Positions 33,739-44,339 of a stretch of DNA of 64,000 nt are shown one piece after another. Every line of letters begins with the position of its first letter. The stretch's first letter is position 1. Where the stretch lies: assembly GCA_047967505.1 (NCBI GenBank), contig CM106539.1, one strand, 5' to 3'. Position numbers and translations under genes: made by a program. Source of the stretch: Dipteris shenzhenensis. Lineage: Eukaryota; Polypodiophyta; Polypodiopsida; Gleicheniales. The notes under the pieces were generated by a model, which was given only the letters and a program-made list of their open reading frames with translations, searched no databases and had not been told where the DNA came from.

Positions 33739-34021
33739 TGATGGGATATCTCAAGATGTATGCCTCAAGCACACCTTGGTTTCTATGTGTGAGTGCTAGA
33801 GGCACAGTTAGGTGCCCACAAGCACAGTTAGGTGGTGGAAGAGCCACATAGGATGATTGAGAGAATCTAGGAGCAGATTGAGGAGATGATCTCATCAGTG
33901 ATGTCAGTGAGCATGTATGAGGTGCCTACTTAAGGACCTCACTCTTCTTTATTCTACAAGCAAGTAATGCAAGTATTCTGAGTTTGTGTCCACTCTTTCC
34001 TTTCCTTTCAGTTTACCAACA
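33739..34021 (+). repeat. 5' LTR of the Gag-only element
   Basis: 283 bp. Starts TGATGGGATATC and ends TTTACCAACA. Confidence 0.94.
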
Positions 34022-34034
34022 TGGTATCAGAGCC
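34022..34034 (+). promoter_or_regulatory. primer binding site, tRNA-iMet
   Basis: TGGTATCAGAGCC directly adjoins the 5' LTR. Confidence 0.92.
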
Positions 34035-34889
34035 CTTTGATCCCCCTTGAGCCCATTTCTGCCACATCATCTTCTTCTTCTTCATCTTCTTCTTCTCCAT
34101 TTTCCTCTTTCTTCCCAAAATCTTTGAGAGCTTGGTTCTCCACCTACAAACGACCATTGCCCAAACCCTCTGAGTTGGAAACTCCTCTAGTATGGGCAAA
34201 CTTCCACTTGTAAGCAATTGAAGAAAAAACGTCTGTGGTGGCTGCCATTCCCCAAACAACGCATTTTTTGCCATTTCTTCTACTGCTCAATACTCCCTGC
34301 CTACTCTGCCATTGCCTGAGCCCTCTTAGGAGTAGATGGGCGACCTCAAGACAAAGATTTTGAGCCATTTTTCAGCTCATTTGGTTTAGTAACGAGGGAG
34401 AAATCGTCAAAACTCAGGTTCAGCCTGTAGCAACTCTTCCGAGCAAAAGTGCGCACCATTTCATCCAACCTCTGTGCTGGACCCTCTCTGGTATATGAGC
34501 TTTCTTTTGCTTTAGAAATCCCTCTTTTCCTTGCTTTGAAGAGTGACCTACAAGCCCTCCAAGTTCAGCCTTTTAGTTTTGATAGTTTTGGACAAGTTTT
34601 TGAAGATGATGCTACATAAAATGCTACTCTAGCATTTCTGGTTTTTTGAATCTTTCAATAACTTCAGTACAAGTGTAGCTTCAATTTTTTTTTGAATTGC
34701 TAGACCTGGTTTTGATTGGAAAGTATTCATTTTAGCCACTTCTATGAAGCATGTAAGAAGAAGCATCATTGATTGAATATTGGTCACTAGTCTTTGCTAC
34801 ATCAAGTGCTCATATTTTGGAAGTCTTTTAGTTATTTTTTGCCTTGTAAGAGAGATAGACACTGCCCAATATCTGGGTTAGACCCTCTC
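34035..34889 (+). other. leader of the Gag-only element
   Basis: 855 bp between primer site and Gag start, with a TTC-rich run near 34071-34098. Upstream ATGs exist (for example 34794, in frame with Gag), but no conserved protein was seen. It may carry RNA packaging signals. Confidence 0.6.
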
Positions 34890-35711
34890 ATGGCTACCCT
34901 ATTGAATCTAGAGAAGTTCAATGGAAAGGGCTTCCACACATGGCAGATGAAGGTGAAATTTGCATTGATGAGGGAGAACTTATGGGGACTTGTCAAACCG
35001 ACTCCTACCGCTTCTTCTACGGCCTTTAATGCTGGAGAATCCTCAACTCCGACACGACCGGCAAGGGATCCAGCTAGAGAAGAAAAAGCATACGGTATCA
35101 TTGCTCTTGCTTTAGGAGATGATTATATTCACCATATCTCTGACTTAGAGTCTCCTTCAGAAGCTTGGCAGAAGCTTGACATGATTTTTGGTGCTAGCTC
35201 TCACATTTCTAAACTATCACTTAAAATCTCTTTCTTTGAATTGAAGATGGCTAGTGGTACTACTTTGGCAGCTCATGTCAACTATATGCAGAGTCAATTA
35301 GCTTCTGTCAACTCTCCTATTACTCCAGATGATGCTATGGCAGTGTTACTTAAAAGTATGCCTGAAGACTATGATCACATAGTTACCACTTTGAAAAACC
35401 TTCCTAATCCTAATCTTGAAGGTATTATCTCTTCTCTCCAAGAAGAAGAAAGGCATATGGAGCTCAGGAAAGGCAATGACATTGTTTATGCTATAAAAGT
35501 CCAGAAGGGCAAGTATACCCCTTGCAATCACTGTGGAAAGACAAATCACTTTTCAAAGGACTGCTTCAAAATTAATCCATGCAAGCACTGTGGCAAGAAC
35601 AACCATAATGAGAAGTTTTGCAGAGCCAAAGCAAAGACAGAAAATGCAAATCTACTTTCAGTTGATGAGCCTCCACAAGATGAGGCATCCTTTGAAGATT
35701 ATGCATTTTAA
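34890..35711 (+). CDS. intact copia-type Gag polyprotein with two zinc knuckles
   Basis: 273 residues, no stops. The start at 34890 gives MATLLNLEKFNGKGFHTWQM, the canonical opening of copia Gag (the Leu-x-Phe-x-Gly-x-x-Phe-x-x-Trp pattern). An in-frame ATG at 34794 adds 32 residues without conserved features. The N-terminal capsid-like domain (about residues 1-190, UBN2/Retrotran_gag_2 type) includes ALGDDYIHHISDLESPSEAW and LLKSMPEDYDHIVTTL. Two CCHC knuckles follow: CNHCGKTNHFSKDC from residue 212 and CKHCGKNNHNEKFC from residue 231. The C-terminus is acidic (EPPQDEASFEDYAF). It would package the element RNA into particles. The intact frame in an element lacking Pol suggests recent selection or recent arrival. 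Confidence 0.93.
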   Translation: MATLLNLEKFNGKGFHTWQMKVKFALMRENLWGLVKPTPTASSTAFNAGESSTPTRPARDPAREEKAYGIIALALGDDYIHHISDLESPSEAWQKLDMIFGASSHISKLSLKISFFELKMASGTTLAAHVNYMQSQLASVNSPITPDDAMAVLLKSMPEDYDHIVTTLKNLPNPNLEGIISSLQEEERHMELRKGNDIVYAIKVQKGKYTPCNHCGKTNHFSKDCFKINPCKHCGKNNHNEKFCRAKAKTENANLLSVDEPPQDEASFEDYAF

Positions 35712-36070
35712 ATCATCTCTATGTATGCTCCATATCTCTCTTTTTATGTCAAGGTACTCATCCTAGATAGTCCTCCAAAATGAATGAAATAAACTATTGT
35801 GTTTTGTGTGTTTTGTAAACACCTCTGGTCACATTATGATGTAGGCCATGTGTATGTTTTGCTCCATGGTACCTCCTGCAGACATTGTGTGCATGTACAT
35901 GCAGGGGAGATAACCATTAGAAGGTCTTTTTGTATCCCTTTTGTTTACCTTACACCCATGGGAACCCTTGCTAGCATGAGAACCTAGCCATAGATTTATC
36001 CTTGACCACCATGAGATGGCATGAGAAACTATGAGACTAGATGTATCCTTGACATAGCCTCAGGCATTCC

Positions 36071-36084
36071 CTTGAGGGGGGGTT
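36071..36084 (+). promoter_or_regulatory. polypurine tract of the Gag-only element
   Basis: CTTGAGGGGGGGTT lies just before the 3' LTR. Confidence 0.85.
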
Positions 36085-36367
36085 TGATGGGATATCTCAA
36101 GGTGTATGCCTTAGGCACACCTTGGTTTCTATGTGTGAGTGCTAGAGGCACAGTTAGGTGCCCACAAGCATAGTTAGGTGGTGGAAGAGCCACATAGGAT
36201 GATTGAGAGAATCTAGGAGCAGATTGAGGAGATGATCTCATCAGTGATGTCAGTGAGCATGTATGAGGTGCCTACTTAAGGACCTCACTCTTCTTCATTC
36301 TACAAGCAAGTAATGCAAGTATTCTGAGTTTGTGTCCACTCTTTCCTTTCCTTTGAGTTTACCAACA
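36085..36367 (+). repeat. 3' LTR of the Gag-only element
   Basis: 283 bp, about 98% like the 5' LTR. Ends TTTACCAACA, then GGACT. Confidence 0.94.
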
Positions 36368-36372
36368 GGACT
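36368..36372. repeat. target-site duplication GGACT, right
   Basis: Identical to 33734-33738. Confidence 0.92.
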
Positions 36373-36739
36373 GTCAAGCACCCAAACCACATTGCAATTC
36401 CACTCCAATCTTCATTTTTAAGTGTTTTTAGTTGGATTTAACACAACTAGCTTAGCAATCATTCTAGCTTCCTTCTTGTATAAACAGACATAAAAAAACA
36501 AAAAAAAAAAGCTGAAATGTATGACAATGGCTTTATGGACATAAAGTTGAAAAGTGAGCTTTCCTACTCTAAAACCATTCTTTCTTCACTAGTTTTTGCT
36601 TCCAATCCAATCCTAATCTCCACTATTTAGGTTTGTTAGTGGCTTTTTGCTTCCAATTCACTCCTAATCTCCACTAAAGGCATGTGCAATGGGTTGTTTA
36701 GGGGAGGAAGCTAAATAAATGCAAAATCATACCTCTTTT

Positions 36740-36762
36740 CTCCTTGACAATGGTGCCAAAGA
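36740..36762 (-). promoter_or_regulatory. degenerate tRNA-Asp-type primer site
   Basis: On the minus strand the LTR is followed by TCTTTGGCACCATTGTCAAG, a decayed version of the site at 18102. Confidence 0.55.
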
Positions 36763-37233
36763 TGTGTTGTCTAGTGGAGACACACGTGTTATGGGGATGC
36801 TTGAAGCATGCCAATGGAACTCCTCACTCCCGTGCTACTCCTTGTGGGAGTATTGCGTAGTCAAGCCTTCACTCGTGTCACTCGAGTGCCTAACAGATCA
36901 TTGCAATGGAGTTTCCACCGAGAAGAAGGGGGTAAGAGGAAGAGAGAGAGGAGAGGGGGAGGAAAGAAGGAAGGGGGTAAGAGGAAGAGAGAGAGGAGAG
37001 GGGGAGGAAAGAAGGAAGGGGAATGGAGGAGGAGAAGAAGGGGAAGTAGAATCGTGGCAAACACCATCAAGGTAACATACAACAATGACGACAAAAGTCA
37101 ACCATTTGGCATTTTATACAAGTCACCTTTTGAAGGGAAGGCCAACCCTATTCTTTATACCACTCTCTCTCGTCTGTCTTTTGCTACAACCACTTGGGCC
37201 CATATAGTGCTAAGGCATATGCTGATTCTCTCA
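36763..37233 (-). repeat. inverted LTR related to 17618-18101
   Basis: On the minus strand it shares the TATA-like GACTTGTATAAAATG, a C/T-rich block and an ending ACAACACA with the plus-strand LTR near 17.6 kb. Its purine block contains a 45-bp direct duplication (36925-36969 and 36970-37014). The element's interior beyond the primer site is only about 370 bp before the next insertion, so most of it is lost. Confidence 0.7.
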
Positions 37234-39089
37234 GCCTCCTCTTTGTCTTCAAATGACTCTTATGTTATCCATATATGGGATCCAAATGGCTCTTGTGTTA
37301 TCCTTGCTGATTTGGATGATCCTGACAACTACCTCAGTCCTAAGCCATTTGCGGCTCAAAACCCACAAAACTATCTCGATCCTGAGTCATTTGCCACTCA
37401 AAACCCATAGGGCCAGATCTATCAATGTGCTCAATGGTAGTGACTTCCTCACTTAGGCTGTCTCTCCTTTTTTTGTGTTTGTTGAATCCCATAGACTTCT
37501 CAAATTGGTATAATCGTGCATTGCTTCTGCTCTATGTTCAACCGATAGAGCCACATTGGTCCTTCTGATTGACAACATCTTCGACATTGTGTGTGCAAGC
37601 CATTTCTTCTTTATTTCAAGGGACAACAACACTGGCTAATGTCGCCCTCTTTACAAGTAGTTGATCTAAGCTGTGCACCCCTTTCGCTTTCTGTAGGCCA
37701 TTTCTTAGGTTAGAGAGCATTGCCTCTTGGGCGTGCATCTCCCAAGGTGTTGGTAGGGTTGTTACTCTATGAGCTTTAGGATGCAAGCTAAAGCTTGTGA
37801 AGACTCGAGATTGGTATTCATCTGAATGGCCTGATGTTGGTGCCTCGAATGCTCCCACCAATCGTGACACCATGGCTTGTGTTCTTTGCTTCGATGGCAA
37901 TGATCAAATGCGTGCATCTGCAACTGCTTCCTATTGCTACTTTGCAAGGAGTCTTCTTTCTTCTCATTTTTTCTCCCTTCACAAATGTTGCAAAAGTGTC
38001 TTTCATTGCCGTTTTGATACCGATGCCATTGCTTTACTCGACCTACAATCTATATCTTGTGCCTTGACCAAGCCTTTTAGCTTTCCCATCTCACAACCTC
38101 TGTTTGCTTCTCTTGCAAGCCATGATGAGCTACATGTTACCATTGATGCCATGGCCATGATCAGTCTAGAGAATAGACTCAGAGAAGCTAGCTTGTGAGG
38201 CAAGCAAAGAATAGAAGACAACTTGCCTAAAAGAAGACAATGCCAAACCAAAGTCTACGCAAGGTCACATCAAGGTCCGATTGCAGGGCGAGGGTAGGTT
38301 GCAAGTACTTAATATTTCAAGATTCGATGGGTAGGAGGTGTGAAAATTCAAAATTTATGGGAGTAGTGAAATTTTCAGCCCATCAGGTTTCCCCCCTCTG
38401 GTGATACACATTAGCAGAATTGGATATCCCAAACAAATTCAATGTGGCCTAAAATGCTTCAAAACACAAATAGGCCAAAGGGCACACCATCAGGTTTGAT
38501 GCTATGTATTATGAAATGCAATGACCTTTGGCATGCTGACGAGCCATATAGCAAGCAAGTGCATGGAAAAAGAAACAATTCAAAATTATAAATAGTGTTA
38601 GATTTATTAAAAGATCTTTGCACATGCACAAATTGCACATTTTCAACTTCTTCCATTTTAGGGTGAATCTAGATATCAATGTCAACAACTATCAATGTTT
38701 TAAGACCACCATGTAGTCGTCCCACTAGTTTGGATTTCAAATTTTCAATCCATTTTGGTTTTCAACAAATCAAAAAAAAGTTATGGAGCATGTCCTCAAA
38801 TGGGTATACATCACTTTAGTACAACATTGGAGTCCCATTAATCCATACCTAATGTTCTTATTTAGGTGTGTCCTTGGGTTGAGGAGTAGCTCACATAGTG
38901 TACTTTTGAATGATTACTTGGTTGCATGTATGTACATAACAATATTTTGATGTTTTTGAATAAATTACTATATCCTATAGTCTTCAGGATGCATGCTTCA
39001 TATGCAACATAGCACTTGTAATGCTTTAACAGTCTCGTTCCAAATCATTAATCCATAATTTTTTGGTCTCATGTTTAATTTGGAATGTG
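37234..39089. other. unassigned stretch between elements
   Basis: Weak coding-like minus-strand pieces occur at 38251-37616 (for example SWLAREANRGCEMGKLKGL), with stops and no known family. The rest is AT-rich and appears non-coding. Confidence 0.4.
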
Positions 39090-39094
39090 TACTA
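39090..39094. repeat. target-site duplication TACTA, left
   Basis: Identical to 52090-52094, flanking the outer copia element. Confidence 0.92.
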
Positions 39095-39241
39095 TGTGAG
39101 AGAGGAGAGCACGCATGAAGGGATAAGGAGACACCAGAAGTTGTGGAGCAAAAGCTACTCCAGCTTATTTCTCCATCATATATATATGAGTATATATGGG
39201 CCCTATACAAGTGGGTGGGCACACTGCCCTTTACCCCAACA
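39095..39241 (-). repeat. 3' LTR of the outer copia element
   Basis: 147 bp. On the minus strand it reads TGTTGGGG at the start and CTCTCACA at the end. Confidence 0.94.
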
Positions 39242-39256
39242 ACCTCCCACTTAAAG
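39242..39256 (-). promoter_or_regulatory. polypurine tract of the outer copia element
   Basis: Minus strand CTTTAAGTGGGAGGT, directly before the 3' LTR. Confidence 0.85.
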
Positions 39257-39589
39257 CAAGGGGGCCTTTTAAGGGAGTATAGTACATGTACAATACAATC
39301 AGCCATAGGCCGAAAAACAAGATGACAAGACCATCATCCTATGCCCATGGGCACTCTATAATATGCAAAGCGCATAGAGGATAAGCTACTAGCAGACATC
39401 AGGTCTACAAGGTGTAAAATGACAAGCTGTAGATGCCTGTCAACCAAGATCTCACTGGGAGAGTGAACTCTCACCACCATGTGCTCCTGTGCTAAGTCCA
39501 TAGCACCCGAACTGTCACTGTGCAAAGAAGTGACCATAAACACATGCCCTACAGTAGACCTCTGCTACCCAACCTACATTACCTACATG

Positions 39590-42434
39590 CTGCTCCTAGA
39601 AGCATAAGGACCTACTGTCCACAACCACTTCCCTACTGCCAAAATCTGCCATAATCATGCTACCAACTCCCACTGCAATGGAAGTAAGAACCGGACATGT
39701 AGCCCCAATGGCAAACATGTGAGAACCAAGTCTCAACCCAGTCATGGATGCATGAAGTACTATGGCTGCCATATGAACCATAACCTACTGTTCAACTGAT
39801 CTATGATCACCAAACCTACTGTGTTTCAAGTATGGAGCCAATATAGGCAATGGAGTACTCAATAACTTCCCCCTCTCCATATTGAAACAACCACGTATTT
39901 GAAGACAAACATCATCAAGACCATGCAGCTCCCACTGCAAAGCATCCTTGTCCATAAAGGACCATATGGCAAGTAACCTCAGAAGGATAGAAACCTCCTG
40001 AGTACTGAGGCCATAACCTGTCTCACTGTGCATCACATCCTGAGCTCTCATAACGGTATCAAACCTATGAAGCCAAGCCCGAGGGGATTGCTTCTGGCCA
40101 TGGAGGCACTTACGAAGCAAACATATCAATGATTCCTACCCATGCACAGTAATATCTGAGTCAATAATTGTAGAAACCACATCTATCCTGGCATAACTAG
40201 CCGATGGATCATACCAGGCATCACTAGCCTAGGTATCCTGCTCACCATGCATCCTAGGAGCAAACTATAACTGTCCATAGAAGATGCATCAACAATCTCC
40301 ATAGGAGTATAAACCTGTGGAATACTCGAGACATCTGACCGTCTCTGACCAAAATCAGGAAGCAACCGTGGCTGTCCCAACTGTATAGCATGTTCACCAT
40401 GGGAAAAACCTCCCACTCTAAGGGATATGGGCTGCCTCTGCAAAGAATTCGGAGGTATCAATGCACTTACACCCTCCTGGAACACCACTCTCCTACTTTC
40501 CACAGTCCTAGGCTATCTAAACATAACATCCTCTCTAAAATAGACATCGTGGCTACATATCAGCTCTCTAGCTGAAGAATCCCATAACCTATAGTCCCTG
40601 CTGGACTCACTGTATCCAAGGAAGATACACCTCCTCGATCGGGAAACATGAGCATAAGCCTCGCAGCCAAACACACGTAAATGCTCATAACATGGTGCCC
40701 TTCCTCTATCAAGAAGTCAAATGGTCTACCATCTAGAGATCTCCTAGGTGACTTGTTAAGCAAGTATGCAGCTGTCTTACATGCCTCAGCCCAATAGCAT
40801 TCGGTAAGACTTGCATATCATAGCATGCTACCAATCCTGTCGAATAGAATCCAATTTATGCCTTTTGTTAAGGCATCGTGAGCAGAAAGATGAGGAGTGG
40901 TCAACACCCTCCTGATACCAAGTGTATCACATTGATGCTGAAATCTAGGAGAGGTAAAATCTGCATCACCATTAGTCATCAAGCTCAATAGCTTCTTTCT
41001 TGATTGATTTTCAGCATTACCCAAGAAGCGCTAAAATGTATCATATACATCATGCTTCTGACAAATCAGATATACCCATATGTACTTTGTAGCAGCATCA
41101 ATAAATGTCACAAAGTAAGAGGCGCCACCCAACAAAACAGTAGGCATAGATCCACAAACTGCACTATGAACCAACTACAATGGCTCAACATAACTCTCAC
41201 TGACTGTCTTCCTCACAAAAGAGGATCCCGATTGTTAACCATCATGACAATCATGACATAAAATCTAAGAGACATCCATAACAGGAATGTATCTCAATGT
41301 TGTAAGGGCTTCCATACCTACAGCAGACATATGTCCAAGTCTGGCATACCATAAACTAACTGATGGATTCTTACTAATCATAAGCATCTGATCCTAGACA
41401 CCTGATACATGCAATGCATAAGAGAATCCAACCCGTGATCCCCTAGCCATAACCAAATTGCCTCTAGCAATCTTCCATGCATGATCACCCAGAGAGACAT
41501 GATAACCTACCTCAACCAAATATCCAGTACTGATTTTGCTCATAGCAAGTCCTGGTATATGTCTAATCCTCTGTAGAACAAGAATAGAGCCACTAGGCAT
41601 AACAAGGTGGATATCCCCATAACCATAAACATCCATAGAATGATCAATGCCCATCAAACTACTCTCTACAATGCATTCCTGATATGCACTGAACCATGAC
41701 CTATGAGGGGTCATATGACATGAAGCACATGGATCTAACATCCAATTATCGAGAATGGGTACATCAGTGGCCAAGAAGGAGGTGCCAGACATAGAGAAAC
41801 GAATGCCTTCATCACTGCTGCTACTGTTAGTGGAAACCCTGGCATCCATGCCTCGAAGCTCAACATGCTTCTTCTCCTTCTTCCTATCATTCTTAACCTT
41901 GCTCTTCTTCTTGCATTTTCTTAGCCATTTCCAGCAGTACTTTTTCATGTCGCCATACTTTCCACAATAGAAACATCTAGCACAAGTTCGAGAGCTAGAC
42001 TTGCTCTTGGAATTCCCCCTTGAACATGACTTGTTTCTACCAATTGATCTACCTATGGAGTGCATATCAAGGCTATATTTCAGCCCATCAGGGCATTTCA
42101 ACCCATCGTGCTATAACATAACACTATCATGGTCATACATTCGGCATATACAAGTATAGAACTCATATGCATGGCAATCTACACCATGTACACCATCATG
42201 TACCTGCAAGTAGACTAACTTCGAGACTGATGACTAAATGATAGAGCATGCTTGCTCATCCATGTCATCCCAGTCACTCTGTTTAATGCTATTAAGCTTG
42301 ACACCTTTGCATTGAATGGGCTTATGCTGCCTCTTCTGCACTAACACATCATAAATCTGCTCTTTCCAATACTGAAAGTTCGATCCATCCAACCTCTCAA
42401 TGTCAAAGAGGGCACTACCAGTTGTAGATGCCAT
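39590..42434 (-). pseudogene. outer copia gag-pol, degenerate and internally deleted
   Basis: The start at 42434 gives MASTTGSALFDIERLDGSNF, a copia Gag opening. Decayed Gag follows, then a knuckle CFYCGKYGDMKKYC in which the zinc-binding His is Asp. The protease site reads NWMLDPCASCHMT, with D-S-G changed to D-P-C. The GAG-pre-integrase domain (SLWYARLGHMSAVGMEAL), integrase pieces (FVTFIDAATKYIWVYL; catalytic residues eroded) and LLNKSPRRSLDGRPF follow. Of RT only QKQSPRAWLHRFDTVM (about 40105) and a downstream FNMERGKLLSTPLP remain. The strand with Y-V-D-D and the RNase H are missing, so about 1 kb seems to have been lost. Confidence 0.85.
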
Positions 42435-44003
42435 ATCTATGGCACAATAACTCACAACCAAAGAGTAGTATAGTGCAATAAGCAACCCAAATGACCAAAA
42501 AATATAGTGCTATCTAGACCAATCATGTCTCCAAATAAACTAGCTGATCCAAGGCTCAAAAGCACTCAGCCATAAAGAGGCATAAACAATAATATATGCA
42601 ACCTAGTAATGCCTGGCAATCCAAGTAAGCAATGCATTGAACCAAATGAGCAATGCCTGCTCAACCAATGGCAGTAGGAGTGCAGCTCAACTATCCATAA
42701 ACATCAGTGCGGCATCCATCAATGCAAATCCACAATGCAAATCCATAATGCATCAAAATCCATAGTCCAGTAAATCCCAATCACGACTGACTTGCATCGA
42801 ACACCAAAACTAGATGGTGAATGAAATGATCATTCAATCAAAATGACTGCTACCAAGTGACATCATGAGAAATACTTTGGGCATACATCAAGTATCTTGC
42901 AAGTCAATGAGCACAAACCAGCTCAAACATGTATCCCACTATCATGCATAAAAGCATACCAAATGCATGTCATAAATCCGGCAAAGTGTCCCCTGCAAAG
43001 GTCTCAATGCATACACCAAAATGTGTGCCAGAAATCCACTATCCAAGTGTTCAATGACAAAACTGTCACCTCAAGCAGGCATGTGCATCAACCATATGCA
43101 TCCAACAGCATGTGTCACTATGACTGCCAAAGTGATGTACTTGCAAGAAAGATATGCAACCCATTGACTAGAAAGAGAAAGAGTCAAGCTCTATGACAAG
43201 GGAATGAAAGGGCCACGGGGTCATTTGTATGGTATGAATGCAGGGTGCTCGAAAAGAAGAGTGTCTATGAAGACTGGGATAAATTTGCTCACCAAAAAAG
43301 TACTCAATCTCGCACTCAAACCAGTGCCAAAATCATTTGAAAACAAAGGCATAATCCCTGCAATCAACTGCATTGCCTGATCATGGCATATGGCATCAAA
43401 AATGATCCAAAAATGACATCAAATTGCATCCATAAATGTATCAAATCAAGGCTCAAATGGCATTCAATCAGGGCTCAAAATGCACAGCAAAACTGGCCAA
43501 ATACTACTCAAAATGGTGCTTGCATTACAGGGAACTCGGCCCAAAAAAATATGCTCTACAAACAGTCCCAAAATCCAAAGACAACTTGATCTCGCCTAAG
43601 AGCCTATCAACCAGGTTGTGCTCCTTGCAGTGATCAAAGCATTTGAAACAAATTCATAATCCCTATAGACAACATGCATAGTGTCAAAATCAAAGGATTT
43701 AATCCATAACTATTTCTCTGCTACAGGTCATAATCGCATGTGACCAATATGAAGGAACAGATCATGATTTAAGGCTAATTCTTTTCTCAAGTCACAGAGT
43801 TCTCACACAAGCTACTCTGCCTCTATCAAATAATGATGTATTTGCTTTCTGTTCTATGCACAAGCGGCCAAAATTCTTGAGCAATCTGCCACAGGGATAT
43901 GTCGATTCTGTTGCTTATTAAATCAACAGCCAGTAAATAATCTCGTGCATGAATCAGGCTACACTTGCAATAGTAAGTGTCAACAGTCTCAAATTGACCA
44001 ACA
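42435..44003 (-). other. leader of the outer copia element, 3' part
   Basis: Non-coding leader between the inner insertion and gag. It has many short AATGCAAATCC/CATAATGCATC-type repeats around 42700-42790. With 51192-51925 it makes a leader of about 2.3 kb, long for copia. Confidence 0.6.
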
Positions 44004-44008
44004 AGATG
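44004..44008. repeat. target-site duplication AGATG, left
   Basis: Identical to 51187-51191, flanking the inner copia element. Confidence 0.92.
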
Positions 44009-44265
44009 TGACAAAATATGAAGAGGGGAGAGGAGAAGAGTGGAGATGAGGAGAGAGGGCACAGCTAGAGAGCACACCACAAATGACTAATTGTACACTA
44101 TATTTAGTTGAAAAAATAGAATATATACAAACCCATTTAGGGTTAGGGTTAGGGGATCTAACCCTTTCCTTTATAGCACTCTATAAGGCTAGTGCTATGC
44201 ACATATGATCACGTGATGGTGCTATGTACACATGATTACATGATGTTGAGTGTGAACTCTCAACA
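44009..44265 (-). repeat. 3' LTR of the inner copia element
   Basis: 257 bp. Minus strand TGTTGAGAG to TTTTGTCA. It includes a TTAGGGTTAGGG-like block that is part of the LTR, not a telomere. Confidence 0.94.
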
Positions 44266-44280
44266 CCTTCCCTCAAGATC
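44266..44280 (-). promoter_or_regulatory. polypurine tract of the inner copia element
   Basis: Minus strand GATCTTGAGGGAAGG, next to the 3' LTR. Confidence 0.88.
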
Positions 44281-44339
44281 AACATCATGAAGTAGGCCTT
44301 CCCTCAAGATGATGATTCTGGGGAATCAAAGAAGACTAA

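Larger units (their letters stand above)
33739..36367 (+). mobile_element. copia-like LTR element encoding only Gag (TR-GAG type)
   Basis: 2,629 bp with two 283-bp LTRs, a tRNA-Met primer site, one intact Gag ORF and a purine tract. Perfect GGACT target duplications flank it. There is no protease, integrase, RT or RNase H and no room for them. This matches the terminal-repeat-with-GAG (TR-GAG) class of non-autonomous plant elements. The LTRs differ at about 6 of 283 positions by eye (roughly 2%), making this the youngest insertion in the window. Its Gag ORF has no stop. It must use reverse transcriptase and integrase supplied by an autonomous copia partner. It interrupts minus-strand gypsy debris. 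Confidence 0.94.

Noticed and set aside
29426-34034. GGTATCAGAGC blocks considered as tRNA gene pieces
   Set aside because: They lie exactly at LTR ends and are primer binding sites; no tRNA cloverleaf surrounds them.
44137-44157. Telomere-like TTTAGGGTTAGGG block
   Set aside because: It is part of the inner copia LTR and recurs, mutated, at the same place in the other LTR (51057 region). Not an interstitial telomere.
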